DNA from: Clostridia bacterium
GTDB lineage: Bacteria > Bacillota > Clostridia > TANB77 > CAG-508
Direction: 5' to 3'
DNA length: 55,327 nucleotides
Assembly (NCBI GenBank): GCA_017939755.1
Contig: JAGBAJ010000043.1
Location: 1-55,327, forward strand
Under the pieces are notes generated by a model. That model saw nothing but the letters and a program-made list of their open reading frames with translations, ran no database searches and had not been told where the DNA came from. Positions 26,764 through 34,860 of this stretch are shown here, one piece after another (position 1 is the first letter of the stretch; each line of letters starts with the position of its first letter). The position numbers and the translations under genes were made by a program.

Positions 26764-26976
26764 ATTACTAGTCAGCCTTAGACCAAATTATAATGTAATA
26801 AAAAGTCTTAGTATTTATATTTGTAAGCGTCAAGGTACTAAAATAATTATCTTTTTAGATAATTATTTTAAGTAGCGAAAGCGTCCGCATCGAAACATTT
26901 ATGTTTCGATAGCTGTAAAATATAAATACTAAGACTTTTTATTACATATCTTTTCAAATATTGCTGACTAGTAACC
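26764..26976. mobile_element. MITE-like hairpin element, copy 1
   Basis: Non-coding, 213 bases. The ends are ATTACTAGTCAGC (26764-26776) and GCTGACTAGTAACC (26963-26976). Inside them is a perfect 30 bp inverted arm pair (26793-26822 and 26918-26947), enclosing 95 bases with two further hairpins (AAATAATTATC/GATAATTATTT and ATCGAAACAT/ATGTTTCGAT) and the blocks CAAGGTA (26831) and TAGCGAAAGCGTCCG (26873-26887). The flanking octamer AACACATT is present perfectly at 26756-26763 and 26977-26984, as expected of a target-site duplication. It lies between two divergent promoters. Confidence 0.8.
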
Positions 26977-27014
26977 AACACATTCCCAAAAAGCAGAAAA
27001 TTAATGTTCGCACA

Positions 27015-27043
27015 TTGACTTATTAATTATGATAAATTATAAT
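27015..27043 (+). promoter_or_regulatory. SigA-type promoter of the polysaccharide deacetylase gene
   Basis: TTGACT (27015-27020), 17 bases, TATAAT (27038-27043), followed by AAGGAGG and the ATG at 27069. The leader would be only about 20 bases. Confidence 0.8.
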
Positions 27044-27068
27044 CGCTGTATACAAAGGAGGTGCTTAT

Positions 27069-28334
27069 ATGACACAAAATACTACTAATAATCATAGACA
27101 ATTAAACAAGAAAAAAGTATTGTTATTTGTATTATGCATGATTTTATTCATATTCCTAATATCTAGACTATTTTCGAAATCTGTAAAAATATCCTTAAAA
27201 GGATCTGACAACGTAGTAGTCGAGTATGGTACAGAATATTCCGATGAATTTGTAACAGCACTTTATGGAAATAAAGATATATCAGAATCTGTAAAAATAT
27301 CTGGAACTGTTGACACTTCTAAAGTAGGTACATATAAAATAACATATACTGCAAAACAAAAGAAAAAAACAAAATCAATTACAAGAACTGTAACTGTTAA
27401 GGACTCCGTTTCTCCAACAATTACAATGAATGGAGATGCGGAAATAAAAATTGCTCAGGGTTCAAAATATCAGGAGCTTGGTTGTATAGCAACAGACAAT
27501 TATGATGGAGATATTACAACAAAAATCAACATTGAAAATAATGTTGATACATCAACAAAAGGTTCTTATACTATAAAATATACCGCAAAAGATTCTTCTG
27601 GAAACACAGCAACAAAAGAAAGAATCGTAAATGTTGTTGAGTCTGGCACAAAAGGAATTTCAACAAAAAAAGCAGCTGGTTTACCTGTTCTTATGTATCA
27701 TTTCTTCTACGATAAAACAACTGGAGCTTCTGCAAAAGATGGAAACTATATGGAAATTCATGATTTTGAGGATCAATTAAAATATCTAACGGAAAATAAT
27801 TACTATTTCCCAACTTGGGACGAAGTAAAAAATTATGTTGATGGAACTTCATGTTTACCTGAACATAGTGTAGTAATTACCATTGATGACGGTGATAAAA
27901 CATTTTTTGATTTAGCTGTTCCAGTTATAGAAAAATATGACGTAAAAGTTACTTCGTTTGTTGTAACCTCGTTGTTAGAAAATTCTGATTATTTGAATAA
28001 ATTCGATAGAAATAAAATACTATTCCAATCACATTCTAATGACATGCATAGGTCTGGAAATGACGGAAAAGGAAGATTTTTAACATTATCCGAAGAAGAT
28101 GCACTTAATGATGTGAAAACCTCTCAATCATTTATTGGTAACGCCAATATATTCTGCTATCCATATGGTCATTACAATGATAAATGTATTGAAGTTCTAA
28201 AAAAGGCAAACTTTTCATTAGCATTTACAACAAAATATTCACGAGTTCGCCCTGGTGATAATCCATATGAACTTGGTAGAATACGAATGTCTGATGGTGA
28301 TAAAATAGAATCCTTCAAAAAAAGAGTTAGTTAA
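27069..28334 (+). CDS. Anchored polysaccharide deacetylase with Ig-like repeats
   Basis: 421 residues. A membrane anchor at about 17-36 (VLLFVLCMILFIFLI) precedes two Ig-like/DUF5011 domains (about 45-110 and 115-190, the second with DNYDGDITTK and TAKDSSGNTA). A NodB-type carbohydrate esterase domain follows. Motifs are VITIDDGDKT (motif 1, DD), QSHSNDMHR (metal-binding His pair) and FCYPYGHYND. It probably deacetylates peptidoglycan or another surface glycan outside the membrane, giving lysozyme resistance or biofilm effects (family inference). AAAGGAGG precedes the ATG. Confidence 0.92.
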   Translation: MTQNTTNNHRQLNKKKVLLFVLCMILFIFLISRLFSKSVKISLKGSDNVVVEYGTEYSDEFVTALYGNKDISESVKISGTVDTSKVGTYKITYTAKQKKKTKSITRTVTVKDSVSPTITMNGDAEIKIAQGSKYQELGCIATDNYDGDITTKINIENNVDTSTKGSYTIKYTAKDSSGNTATKERIVNVVESGTKGISTKKAAGLPVLMYHFFYDKTTGASAKDGNYMEIHDFEDQLKYLTENNYYFPTWDEVKNYVDGTSCLPEHSVVITIDDGDKTFFDLAVPVIEKYDVKVTSFVVTSLLENSDYLNKFDRNKILFQSHSNDMHRSGNDGKGRFLTLSEEDALNDVKTSQSFIGNANIFCYPYGHYNDKCIEVLKKANFSLAFTTKYSRVRPGDNPYELGRIRMSDGDKIESFKKRVS

Positions 28335-28354
28335 ATTAGAAATAATATAAGAGC

Positions 28355-28387
28355 AAAATTCGCCCCTTCAACAGGGGCGAATTTTTT
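28355..28387 (+). terminator. Terminator of the polysaccharide deacetylase gene
   Basis: AAAATTCGCCCCT and AGGGGCGAATTTT form a perfect 13 bp stem with loop TCAAC, ending in a T-run, 20 bases past the stop. Confidence 0.9.
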
Positions 28388-28435
28388 AGAAAATGGTTCA
28401 CAATTTTGGGATTAGAAACACTTTGCTATTACATA

Positions 28436-28464
28436 AAAAAAGATCCCTTTAGGGATCCTTTTTT
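28436..28464 (-). terminator. Terminator of rny
   Basis: GATCCCT and AGGGATC form a 7 bp stem flanked by A- and T-runs, directly at the 3' end of rny. It may work in both directions between the convergent genes. Confidence 0.8.
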
Positions 28465-30004
28465 ATTTTGCATAATCTATTACTCTAGACTCTCTTATAA
28501 CATTTACCTTAATTTGTCCTGGATATTCCATTTCGTCTTCTATTCTCTTAGCTATATCTCTAGACATAACAACCATTTGATCATCAGATACTTTTTCTGG
28601 TTTTACTAAAACCCTAATTTCTCTACCTGCTTGAATTGCAAATGATTTTTCTACACCTTCGAAAGAATCTGCAATTCCCTCTAAGTTTTGTAAACGTTTT
28701 ATATAATTTTCCAAAGTTTCTCTTCTTGCACCAGGTCTTGATGCAGAAATTGCATCAGCAGCTTGAATTAAAACTGCCTCAATACTTTGTGGTTCAACAT
28801 CCTCGTGATGTGCTTCAACTGCGTTGATTACCATTGGATTTTCTTTATACTTTTTAAGAATTTCTACACCTATTTCTACGTGAGTTCCTTCCATATCGTG
28901 ATCTAAAGCTTTTCCAATATCATGTAATAATCCTGCTCTTCTAGCTAATTTCACATCTAAGCCAAGTTCATCTGCCATAATTCTTGCTAGATTTGATACC
29001 TCTATTGAGTGATTTAATACATTTTGACCATAACTTGTTCTGTATTTCAACTTTCCTAATAGTTTGACAATATCAGGATGGAGACCGATAACTCCAGCTT
29101 CCATAACAGCTCTTTCACCTTCTTCTTTGATGATTGCTGTTACTTCTTCTTTGGCTTTTTCAACCATTTCTTCGATTTTAGCAGGATGGATTCTGCCATC
29201 ATCAATTAACTTTTCTAATGCTATTTTTGCTACTTCACGTCTTAATGGATCGAAACCTGAAATAACAACAGCTTCTGGAGTGTCATCTATAATTAAATCA
29301 ATTCCAGTTAAAGTTTCTAAAGTCTTAATGTTTCTTCCCTCTCTACCTATAATTCTACCTTTCATATCATCACTTGGTAATGACACAATAGAAACAGTGG
29401 TTTCAGAAGTATGATCTGCAGCACATTTTTGTATTGCATATCCTATAATTTCTTGAGCATTCTTTTGAGCCTTTTCTTTTGCTTCGTCGTCTAGTTTTCT
29501 AATAATTTCAGCTTTTTCTGTTACAATTGATTTTTCTACCTCTGAAAGTAAATATTGTTTTGCTTCTTCTACAGATAATCTTGATATTCTTTGTAATTCT
29601 TCAGTTTGCTTTGCAATGATAGCTTCAATTTCAGCTTTTCTACCTTCTAATTCGCTATCTTTTTTCTGTAAATTTTGCTCTTTTTGCTCTAATTGAGCCA
29701 ATTTGTTTTCTAAATTTTCTTCTTTTTGCAATATTCTTCTTTCTTGCAATTGTACTTCGCTTCTTCTTTCTTTAATCTCGTCATCTAACTCTTTTCTTGA
29801 ATTCATTATCTCTTCTTTAGCTTTAAAGATTTCCTCTTTTTTTCTATTTTCAGCTTCTTTAGCTGCAGAGTCTATAATTCTTTTAGCCTCAGCTTCTGCA
29901 CCCTTTAATTTAGATTCTGCAATTTTTTTTCTTACAACGAATCCTACGAAGAAGAAAATAATTGCGGAGATTAGAAAGATAGCTATATCGATTATTATTT
30001 GCAC
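28463..30004 (-). CDS. rny: Ribonuclease Y
   Basis: 513 residues, the usual RNase Y size. An N-terminal membrane helix ([22 protein letters not shown]) is followed by a roughly 170-residue Glu/Lys coiled coil, a KH RNA-binding domain ([20 protein letters not shown]) and an HD phosphohydrolase domain ([18 protein letters not shown], then [12 protein letters not shown]). It is the membrane-bound endonuclease that starts mRNA decay in many Firmicutes. It uses a GTG start at 30004 after AGAGGTG. Its upstream region contains a hairpin related to the repeat family (30119-30210). Confidence 0.97.
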   Translation of the reverse strand: MQIIIDIAIFLISAIIFFFVGFVVRKKIAESKLKGAEAEAKRIIDSAAKEAENRKKEEIFKAKEEIMNSRKELDDEIKERRSEVQLQERRILQKEENLENKLAQLEQKEQNLQKKDSELEGRKAEIEAIIAKQTEELQRISRLSVEEAKQYLLSEVEKSIVTEKAEIIRKLDDEAKEKAQKNAQEIIGYAIQKCAADHTSETTVSIVSLPSDDMKGRIIGREGRNIKTLETLTGIDLIIDDTPEAVVISGFDPLRREVAKIALEKLIDDGRIHPAKIEEMVEKAKEEVTAIIKEEGERAVMEAGVIGLHPDIVKLLGKLKYRTSYGQNVLNHSIEVSNLARIMADELGLDVKLARRAGLLHDIGKALDHDMEGTHVEIGVEILKKYKENPMVINAVEAHHEDVEPQSIEAVLIQAADAISASRPGARRETLENYIKRLQNLEGIADSFEGVEKSFAIQAGREIRVLVKPEKVSDDQMVVMSRDIAKRIEDEMEYPGQIKVNVIRESRVIDYAK

Positions 30005-30118
30005 AATCTAACACCTCTTCCTATTTAATTTTCAATGTACAGTTTAAATATATATAATCTATTTCTATTTTAATATATTTCTACTAACAATCATATTTTA
30101 TATTTATTATTGTCAACT

Positions 30119-30210
30119 GTCAAGGTATTTTTTTGTTTTTGAAAATGTTTTCACGAAACTTTTTTGATATAATGGGAAAATTATTTTTGCTTTCCTATTA
30201 TATCAAAAAG
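30119..30210. repeat. Hairpin related to the intergenic repeat family, copy D
   Basis: GTCAAGGTA (30119-30127) matches a block in the element at 26764-26976. CACGAAACTTTTTT matches the module GCGAARCTTTTTT of copies A and B. A long stem follows, GATATAATGGGAAA/TTTCCTATTATATC (about 30159-30210). No terminal GTTAC/GTAAC pair was found. Confidence 0.5.
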
Positions 30211-30240
30211 GAGAATTTGTATCTTAATACAAATTCTCCT
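30209..30240 (-). terminator. Terminator of the LMW phosphatase gene
   Basis: AGGAGAATTTGTAT and ATACAAATTCTCCT form a perfect 14 bp stem with loop CTTA; TTTTTG follows on the minus strand. It begins 21 bases past the stop codon. Confidence 0.88.
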
Positions 30241-30261
30241 ATAATATAAGTTAATAATTTA

Positions 30262-30729
30262 CTAGTTACTTTTGTTATCAATATATTCTAGGAATTTCTC
30301 ACAACCATATACTATATCATAATATGTCGAATGAAAATCACCACTATACCATGGATCTGCTATATCTCGTGGTTTATCAGTAAAGTCTAATAATCTAAAA
30401 ACTTTATTATCTTTGTCATCTCCAACAATTCTTAATATATTGGCTAAATTTTTTTCTTCCATCCCTAAAATATAATCGAATTTATCATAATCGTCTTTTC
30501 TAATTTGTCTTGATATATGTTCAGTAAATGGAATCTTCATTTCTTTTAACATTTTTTTAGCATCTCCATATATACCAGCTTTTTCTATTTCATTATAATT
30601 GCTGGTTGCTGCTGAATCTATATAAAACTTCTGTGATATTCCTTTTTTATCTACCATATCTTTAAAAATAAACTCCGCCATTGGTGACCTACAAATATTA
30701 CCTAGGCATACAAATAATACTTTTATCAT
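30262..30729 (-). CDS. Low-molecular-weight protein tyrosine phosphatase
   Basis: 155 residues. The catalytic loop VCLGNICRSPMAE (CX5R-S) lies at the N-terminus and the general-acid region DIADPWYSGDFHSTY near the C-terminus, as in the LMW-PTP/arsenate-reductase-like fold. It removes phosphate from phosphotyrosine, often on kinases controlling exopolysaccharide; the partner is unknown here. AAAGGAG precedes the ATG. Confidence 0.93.
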   Translation of the reverse strand: MIKVLFVCLGNICRSPMAEFIFKDMVDKKGISQKFYIDSAATSNYNEIEKAGIYGDAKKMLKEMKIPFTEHISRQIRKDDYDKFDYILGMEEKNLANILRIVGDDKDNKVFRLLDFTDKPRDIADPWYSGDFHSTYYDIVYGCEKFLEYIDNKSN

Positions 30730-30758
30730 TAGATTAACTCCTTTAAACCTTATAAAAT

Positions 30759-30784
30759 TGGACAGGAGAACCGTCCCCTTGTCT
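30759..30784 (+). repeat. Dispersed 3'-end repeat, copy 1
   Basis: TGGACAGGAGAACCGTCCCC and the next six bases TTGTCT, at the 3' end of the Nudix gene, overlapping its stop codon. It has the same orientation relative to transcription as copies at 31244, 31862 and 38829. It is an imperfect palindrome (GGAC/GTCC). Confidence 0.8.
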
Positions 30785-31220
30785 ATTTGTTCTCAATTTC
30801 ACCAAGCTTATCTAAAACTCCTCCTGTTAACAGATTTTTCTTGTATAAATCTTTGAATATTAATTTATCTACTGGAGATATTTTATCTAAGTCATTATAG
30901 TCTAGCCATTTAATTTCTTGAATCTCTGAACTTGCTTCAAGTTTTCCTTCAAAATCTGCCATATAGCATGTCATTTTTACTAATATTCCTTCTGCTTTTC
31001 CATGTGCTTGGGCTTCAAATGTTCCATAGTATTTTATTGTATCTTTTTTTATATCAATTGTTAATTCTTCTTTACATTCTCTAATTAGAGTTTCTTCATC
31101 TGTCTCGTTTTCTTCTCTTTTTCCTCCTGGAATATAATATGCATCTTTTCCTTTAGATAAAGTGCTTAATATTTTTCCATTTTTTAAATATATAAATGCT
31201 ATTTTATCGATTTCTTTCAT
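30783..31220 (-). CDS. Nudix hydrolase
   Basis: 145 residues with the Nudix box GGKREENETDEETLIRECKEEL (G-x5-E-x7-R-E-x2-E-E spacing recognisable). It hydrolyses a nucleoside diphosphate linked to another moiety; the substrate is not readable. The start at 31220 is taken because AGGAGG lies 9 bases upstream; the in-frame extension to 31271 would translate the dispersed repeat at 31244-31270. Its stop codon overlaps another repeat copy. A second Nudix gene lies immediately upstream, and a fragment of this gene recurs at 31804-31849. Confidence 0.88.
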   Translation of the reverse strand: MKEIDKIAFIYLKNGKILSTLSKGKDAYYIPGGKREENETDEETLIRECKEELTIDIKKDTIKYYGTFEAQAHGKAEGILVKMTCYMADFEGKLEASSEIQEIKWLDYNDLDKISPVDKLIFKDLYKKNLLTGGVLDKLGEIENK

Positions 31221-31243
31221 ATCATTTTTCCTCCTATTTTTTC

Positions 31244-31270
31244 TGAACAAGAGAACTATCCCTTTGTCCA
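31244..31270 (+). repeat. Dispersed 3'-end repeat, copy 2
   Basis: TGAACAAGAGAACTATCCCT followed by TTGTCCA. It overlaps the end of the upstream Nudix gene, so on the minus strand the repeat encodes the last residues of that protein and its stop codon. Confidence 0.75.
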
Positions 31271-31762
31271 TTCCGTTATTAAATATAATAACATATCTAA
31301 ATATATATTAATACTTGAAGTAAATTGTCCTTCATCAATCATATTCTTTATCTCATCTATAGTCGCCCATTTTACATCAGAAACTTCTTCCTCTTGCATT
31401 ATAACATCATCAATATTTATATTTTGCATTACAACGTAAACATCAGCAAAAGTATATCTCCTTTTAATACTAAGCATAAAATTAACTTTATCTGGACTTA
31501 TATCAATACCCAGCTCTTCTTTTGCCTCTCTAATTACCGTTTCATAACTATGCTCTCCTGCTTCAACTCCACCACCAGTTATTGACCATAAACCTGGATT
31601 TTTTTTCTTACTATCAGACCTCTTTTGTATTAGAAATTCACCTTTATCATTTATAATCCAGAGATGCATACTTTGTCTATATTCACCTTCAATGATATTG
31701 CTACGCTCAGCTACTTTATTTAAAGGAGCTCTCCTTTTATCAAACTTATCTACTAATTCCAT
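31256..31762 (-). CDS. Nudix hydrolase (IPP-isomerase-like subgroup)
   Basis: 168 residues. The Nudix box is GGGVEAGEHSYETVIREAKEEL, preceded by MHLWIINDKGEFLIQKRSD and GLWSITGG, the layout of the YfcD/IDI-like Nudix group that handles nucleotide or cofactor breakdown. True isopentenyl-diphosphate isomerase needs extra Cys/Glu residues that I do not see. The C-terminal residues (WTKG) are encoded by the dispersed repeat at 31244-31270, so the natural end of the protein may have been rewritten by the repeat. Confidence 0.88.
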   Translation of the reverse strand: MELVDKFDKRRAPLNKVAERSNIIEGEYRQSMHLWIINDKGEFLIQKRSDSKKKNPGLWSITGGGVEAGEHSYETVIREAKEELGIDISPDKVNFMLSIKRRYTFADVYVVMQNINIDDVIMQEEEVSDVKWATIDEIKNMIDEGQFTSSINIYLDMLLYLITEWTKG

Positions 31763-31803
31763 ATTTTATATATCCTTTCATAATATTTTGTCAATTTTTT
31801 GCG

Positions 31804-31849
31804 TTCTCTAATTAGAGTTTCTTCATCAGTCTCGTTTTCTTCTCTTTTT
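31804..31849 (-). pseudogene. Remnant of a third Nudix gene
   Basis: These 46 bases match 31077-31122 inside the Nudix gene at 30783-31220 with a single mismatch. On the minus strand they still read as the Nudix box region (RENETDEETLIRE). No start and no downstream domain remain. A copy of the dispersed repeat (31862-31889) lies directly beside it, which suggests recombination between repeats deleted most of a duplicated gene. Confidence 0.75.
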
Positions 31850-31861
31850 TCTCCCATTTTT

Positions 31862-31889
31862 CCAGGCAGGAGAACCTTCCCGTTATCCA
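31862..31889 (+). repeat. Dispersed 3'-end repeat, copy 3
   Basis: CCAGGCAGGAGAACCTTCCC followed by GTTATCCA, 10 bases past the stop codon of the SanA/YdcF gene. It is the most diverged of the four copies and abuts the Nudix remnant. Confidence 0.7.
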
Positions 31890-31898
31890 CTTTTAACT

Positions 31899-32561
31899 TT
31901 ACTCTTTATCATTTGTCATATTTCCGTCACCACTAATAGGAATTGTATCTCCTAAATATTTTGGCTTTGGTTTAAATATACATTTAACAAAATCCTTATC
32001 TCTGGCAAGTACCTCTCTTAGCTCTCTCATAGTTTGTCCAGCATACTTTCTCGGGTCTGAAGCTACTCCATATGCCTCTAATCCTAATTTATTTGCTATG
32101 TATAATGACCTATATAAATGATATTCTTGTGTTACTATAACTACTTTTTTTGCCCCAAATACTTCTTTAGCTCTATACATACTATCATAAGAAGAAAATC
32201 CTGCATGATCCATAAAAATATCTTCTGATGGTACACCTTTTTCTATTGCAAATTTTTTCATAACATTAACTTCATCATAATCTTCTTGTCCGTGGTCACC
32301 ACTCATTATTATTTTAGCAGATACATTATTTTCATATAGTGAAATTGCTTCTAATAATCTATCTTCTAGCATTGGACTTGGCTTGTCTCCCCATATTCCT
32401 GCTCCTAATACTATTATGCAATCTACATCTTGTAGGTTAGAGCAATCTTCTTTTTTTATAATCTGTTTTTTAGTTGATAATTTTACATAGAAGTTTATTC
32501 CTAGGATGATTAATATCATAATTATTAAAATTATTGTTATATACATTATTATTTTTTTCAT
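31899..32561 (-). CDS. SanA/YdcF family (DUF218) membrane protein
   Basis: 220 residues: an N-terminal membrane helix (about 4-25, Ile-rich), then the DUF218 core with CIIVLGAGIWGDKPSPML, AKIIMSGDHGQEDYDEVNVM, FSSYDSMYRAKEVF and VIVTQEYHLYRSLYIA. SanA in enterobacteria affects vancomycin sensitivity and envelope barrier; ElyC/YdcF relatives work in envelope carbohydrate metabolism. Its position downstream of a VanRS-like pair is suggestive, although 190 bases separate it from the kinase gene. Confidence 0.88.
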   Translation of the reverse strand: MKKIIMYITIILIIMILIILGINFYVKLSTKKQIIKKEDCSNLQDVDCIIVLGAGIWGDKPSPMLEDRLLEAISLYENNVSAKIIMSGDHGQEDYDEVNVMKKFAIEKGVPSEDIFMDHAGFSSYDSMYRAKEVFGAKKVVIVTQEYHLYRSLYIANKLGLEAYGVASDPRKYAGQTMRELREVLARDKDFVKCIFKPKPKYLGDTIPISGDGNMTNDKE

Positions 32562-32615
32562 AGTGTTAATATCTCTTTCTATTAATAAATATAAAAAATA
32601 TTGCTATCAAGCTAC

Positions 32616-32666
32616 TTATATATTTTTTCTTTTAATTTCATTTTCTTCTTTATTTAAGCTATTCAT
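32616..32666 (-). CDS. Possible 16-residue leader peptide upstream of the sanA-like gene
   Basis: A tiny ORF MNSLNKEENEIKRKNI with AAGGAG 7 bases before its ATG, in the spacer between the kinase gene and the sanA-like gene. No homologue is recognised and it may be chance in AT-rich DNA. It is listed because of the good ribosome binding site. Confidence 0.25.
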   Translation of the reverse strand: MNSLNKEENEIKRKNI

Positions 32667-32754
32667 ACTTTTTCTCCTTAATAATTCTTCTATAAGAATA
32701 AATTAATATATTTTCTCATAATAGCTTAATTTTTTACATTATAACACATATATT

Positions 32755-33840
32755 TTATAGTTCCACATAAAATTCTATATACTCATCATCGTTCTTAACA
32801 GATATTACTCCTCCATGAAGCTCTATTATTTCCTTTGTTATAGCAAGCCCTAGTCCAGTACCTCCCGTACTAGACCTTCTTGACTCATCTGCTCTGTAAA
32901 ACTTATCAAATAATCTTTGTAATTTATGCTCTGGTATCTTGTCACCTTTATTCTTAAAACTCATATGTATGCCAGTTTCACTTTGTGTAATATTTAGCTC
33001 TATTTTTGAATTCTCGTAGCTATAATTAATTGCATTTTTTAATAGATTTCCAAAAGCTCTTGCCAATTTGTCGCCATCACCTAAAAAATATATATGATTT
33101 GGTTTGTTTATGTCTATGCTTAAATTTCGCTCTTGTAACATAGGATAACATTCTTCTACCAATTGATCTAATAAAAATGATAAATCCAACTTTTGTTTTA
33201 CAATTTGCATATCTTTTAAATTATATCTAGTTATTTCAAAAAACTGGTTTGTTAAATCCTCTAGTCGTAGTGATTTGTCTAATGCTATATTTATATATTT
33301 TTCTTGTAAATTTCTTGGTATATCTTTTTCATCATTAAGCAATGTTAAATACCCTATTACTGATGTAAGCGGTGTTTTTAAATCGTGTGCCATGTACATA
33401 ATTAAGTCATTCTTTTTTTGTTGCTCTTCTTTTGCTTGTGTTTTACTCGCTACTAAATCGGCTCTTATGTTATTTAATTTATTTTCTAATAAAATCAAAT
33501 TGCTCGATAATTTTACCTTTTTTTCAGGCTCTTTCAAAATCTTATCAGTTTCATGTATTAAATCTACTAAATTGTTATTCATACTTCTTATTACAAAAAA
33601 GGAATTTATTATAAAAATAATACTATATATAAATAACATTATATTTGATTTATTTACTACAAAGAAATAATATAATTGACGACTATAATCTGAAACATCA
33701 TTTGCTATTTTGTCATTATAAATTCCATCTATTACTAACTTAAGTAATATACCACAACCTAATGTATATAGTATTATTTTTCCAACTGCTTTTATAGCTA
33801 GACTATTTTTTAACCTTGAAAATTCTTTGTTATTACTCAA
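32755..33840 (-). CDS. VanS-like sensor histidine kinase
   Basis: 361 residues. Two membrane helices (about 17-37 and 62-86) bracket a short external loop, followed by a dimerisation domain with the phosphoacceptor YMAHDLKTPLTSVIGYL and a HATPase domain (KNAINYSYEN N-box, TGGTGLGLAITKEII G-box). The sequence style is that of VanS/PhoR-type kinases that sense envelope conditions. It begins at a TTG overlapping the regulator's stop by 8 bases, so the pair is translationally coupled. No vanHAX genes are present, so glycopeptide resistance is not implied. Confidence 0.93.
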   Translation of the reverse strand: MSNNKEFSRLKNSLAIKAVGKIILYTLGCGILLKLVIDGIYNDKIANDVSDYSRQLYYFFVVNKSNIMLFIYSIIFIINSFFVIRSMNNNLVDLIHETDKILKEPEKKVKLSSNLILLENKLNNIRADLVASKTQAKEEQQKKNDLIMYMAHDLKTPLTSVIGYLTLLNDEKDIPRNLQEKYINIALDKSLRLEDLTNQFFEITRYNLKDMQIVKQKLDLSFLLDQLVEECYPMLQERNLSIDINKPNHIYFLGDGDKLARAFGNLLKNAINYSYENSKIELNITQSETGIHMSFKNKGDKIPEHKLQRLFDKFYRADESRRSSTGGTGLGLAITKEIIELHGGVISVKNDDEYIEFYVEL

Positions 33841-34513
33841 TTTTATATCCCACTCCCCATATAGTCTTTATAAATTTCGGATTTTTTGTATTCTCGTTTA
33901 GCTTTTCTCTTATTCTTCTTATATGAACCATTACAGTATTATTGCTCTCAAAATATTTTTCTTTCCACACTTGTTCGAATAGTTCCTCGGAGCTTACTAC
34001 ATTACCTCTATTATTTACTAAATATAGTAGCAAGTCAAACTCTAACGGCGTTAGATCTATTTCTTTATTATATAAGGTACATCTATGTTTACCCTTATCA
34101 ATTTCTAGTCCATTTATATATACACTATCTTCTTGTTTTTTCTCATTATATTTTGTATATCTTCTAAGTGCTGACTTTGCTCTTGCAATTAGCTCTAGTG
34201 GATTAAATGGTTTTGTAATATAATCGTCAGCCCCTAGAGCAAGTCCTGTTATTTTATCTTCATCTGTAATCTTTGCTGTTAACATTATAATTGGAAAATT
34301 CAGATTTTTTGCTCTTATGTATTTACAAATTTCAAATCCATCCTTTCCTTTAATCATAACATCTAGTATTGCTAAATCTATCTCCTTTGTATTTATACAC
34401 TCGATTGCTTCATCAGAATCATAGAATTTATATATCTTATACCCCTCATTTTTTAAATATAGCTCTACTAAATCTGCAATTTCTTTTTCATCATCTAATA
34501 CTAATATATTCAT
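33833..34513 (-). CDS. VanR-like OmpR family response regulator
   Basis: 226 residues. The receiver domain has the acidic pocket LDDEKE, phosphoacceptor Asp in LAILDVMIKG, TAK and KPFNPLEL. A winged-helix DNA-binding domain ends with HIRRIREKLNENTKNPKFIK and WGVGYKIE. The start at 34513 is preferred (GGGG about 10 bases upstream). It forms a two-component system with the downstream kinase. The divergent C39-like gene and the downstream SanA-like gene are candidate targets by position only. Confidence 0.94.
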   Translation of the reverse strand: MNILVLDDEKEIADLVELYLKNEGYKIYKFYDSDEAIECINTKEIDLAILDVMIKGKDGFEICKYIRAKNLNFPIIMLTAKITDEDKITGLALGADDYITKPFNPLELIARAKSALRRYTKYNEKKQEDSVYINGLEIDKGKHRCTLYNKEIDLTPLEFDLLLYLVNNRGNVVSSEELFEQVWKEKYFESNNTVMVHIRRIREKLNENTKNPKFIKTIWGVGYKIE

Positions 34514-34703
34514 AATAAAAATCCCCTGCCTCTCAATAAAAGCCATCAACTTAAGTGCTTTAAGCTACTTATCATATTTGGTGCATTATATCATATTTAC
34601 TTAGAAATTCTACCTACTAAATATAAATGTAAGAAAAATTTAAGATTTATTTAAGTATTTCTTAAAAAAATTTGAATTATGTTTTTTTATAATGTAATCA
34701 TAT

Positions 34704-34834
34704 GTTACATTCACACGGCTAATCGATGTGCATCGGTTCTCGGCGAAGCCTGTTCTTCATTAGAAAAGTCAGCATGACTTTCCTAATGAAGAGCAAATCG
34801 GAAAAAAATCAAAGATTTTCCGTGAAATTGTAAC
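34704..34834. mobile_element. MITE-like hairpin element, copy C (short form)
   Basis: Non-coding, 131 bases. The ends are GTTACATTCACACGGC and CCGTGAAATTGTAAC. The flanking octamers AATCATAT (34696-34703) and AATCATGT (34835-34842) match at 7 of 8. Internally it has a stem TTCATTAG..CTAATGAA (34755-34790) and a small stem around AAATCAAAGATTTT, plus modules shared with copies A and B (GGCTAATCGATGTGCATC, GGCGAAGC). It lies 10 bases downstream of a TATAAT and ends 26 bases before the C39-like start codon, so it may be transcribed as leader RNA. Confidence 0.75.
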
Positions 34835-34860
34835 AATCATGTAAAAAAGGTGGTTATGTT

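Noticed and set aside
33833..33840. Overlap of response regulator and kinase as a frameshift
   Set aside because: Each protein is complete; an 8-base overlap with a TTG start is normal translational coupling.
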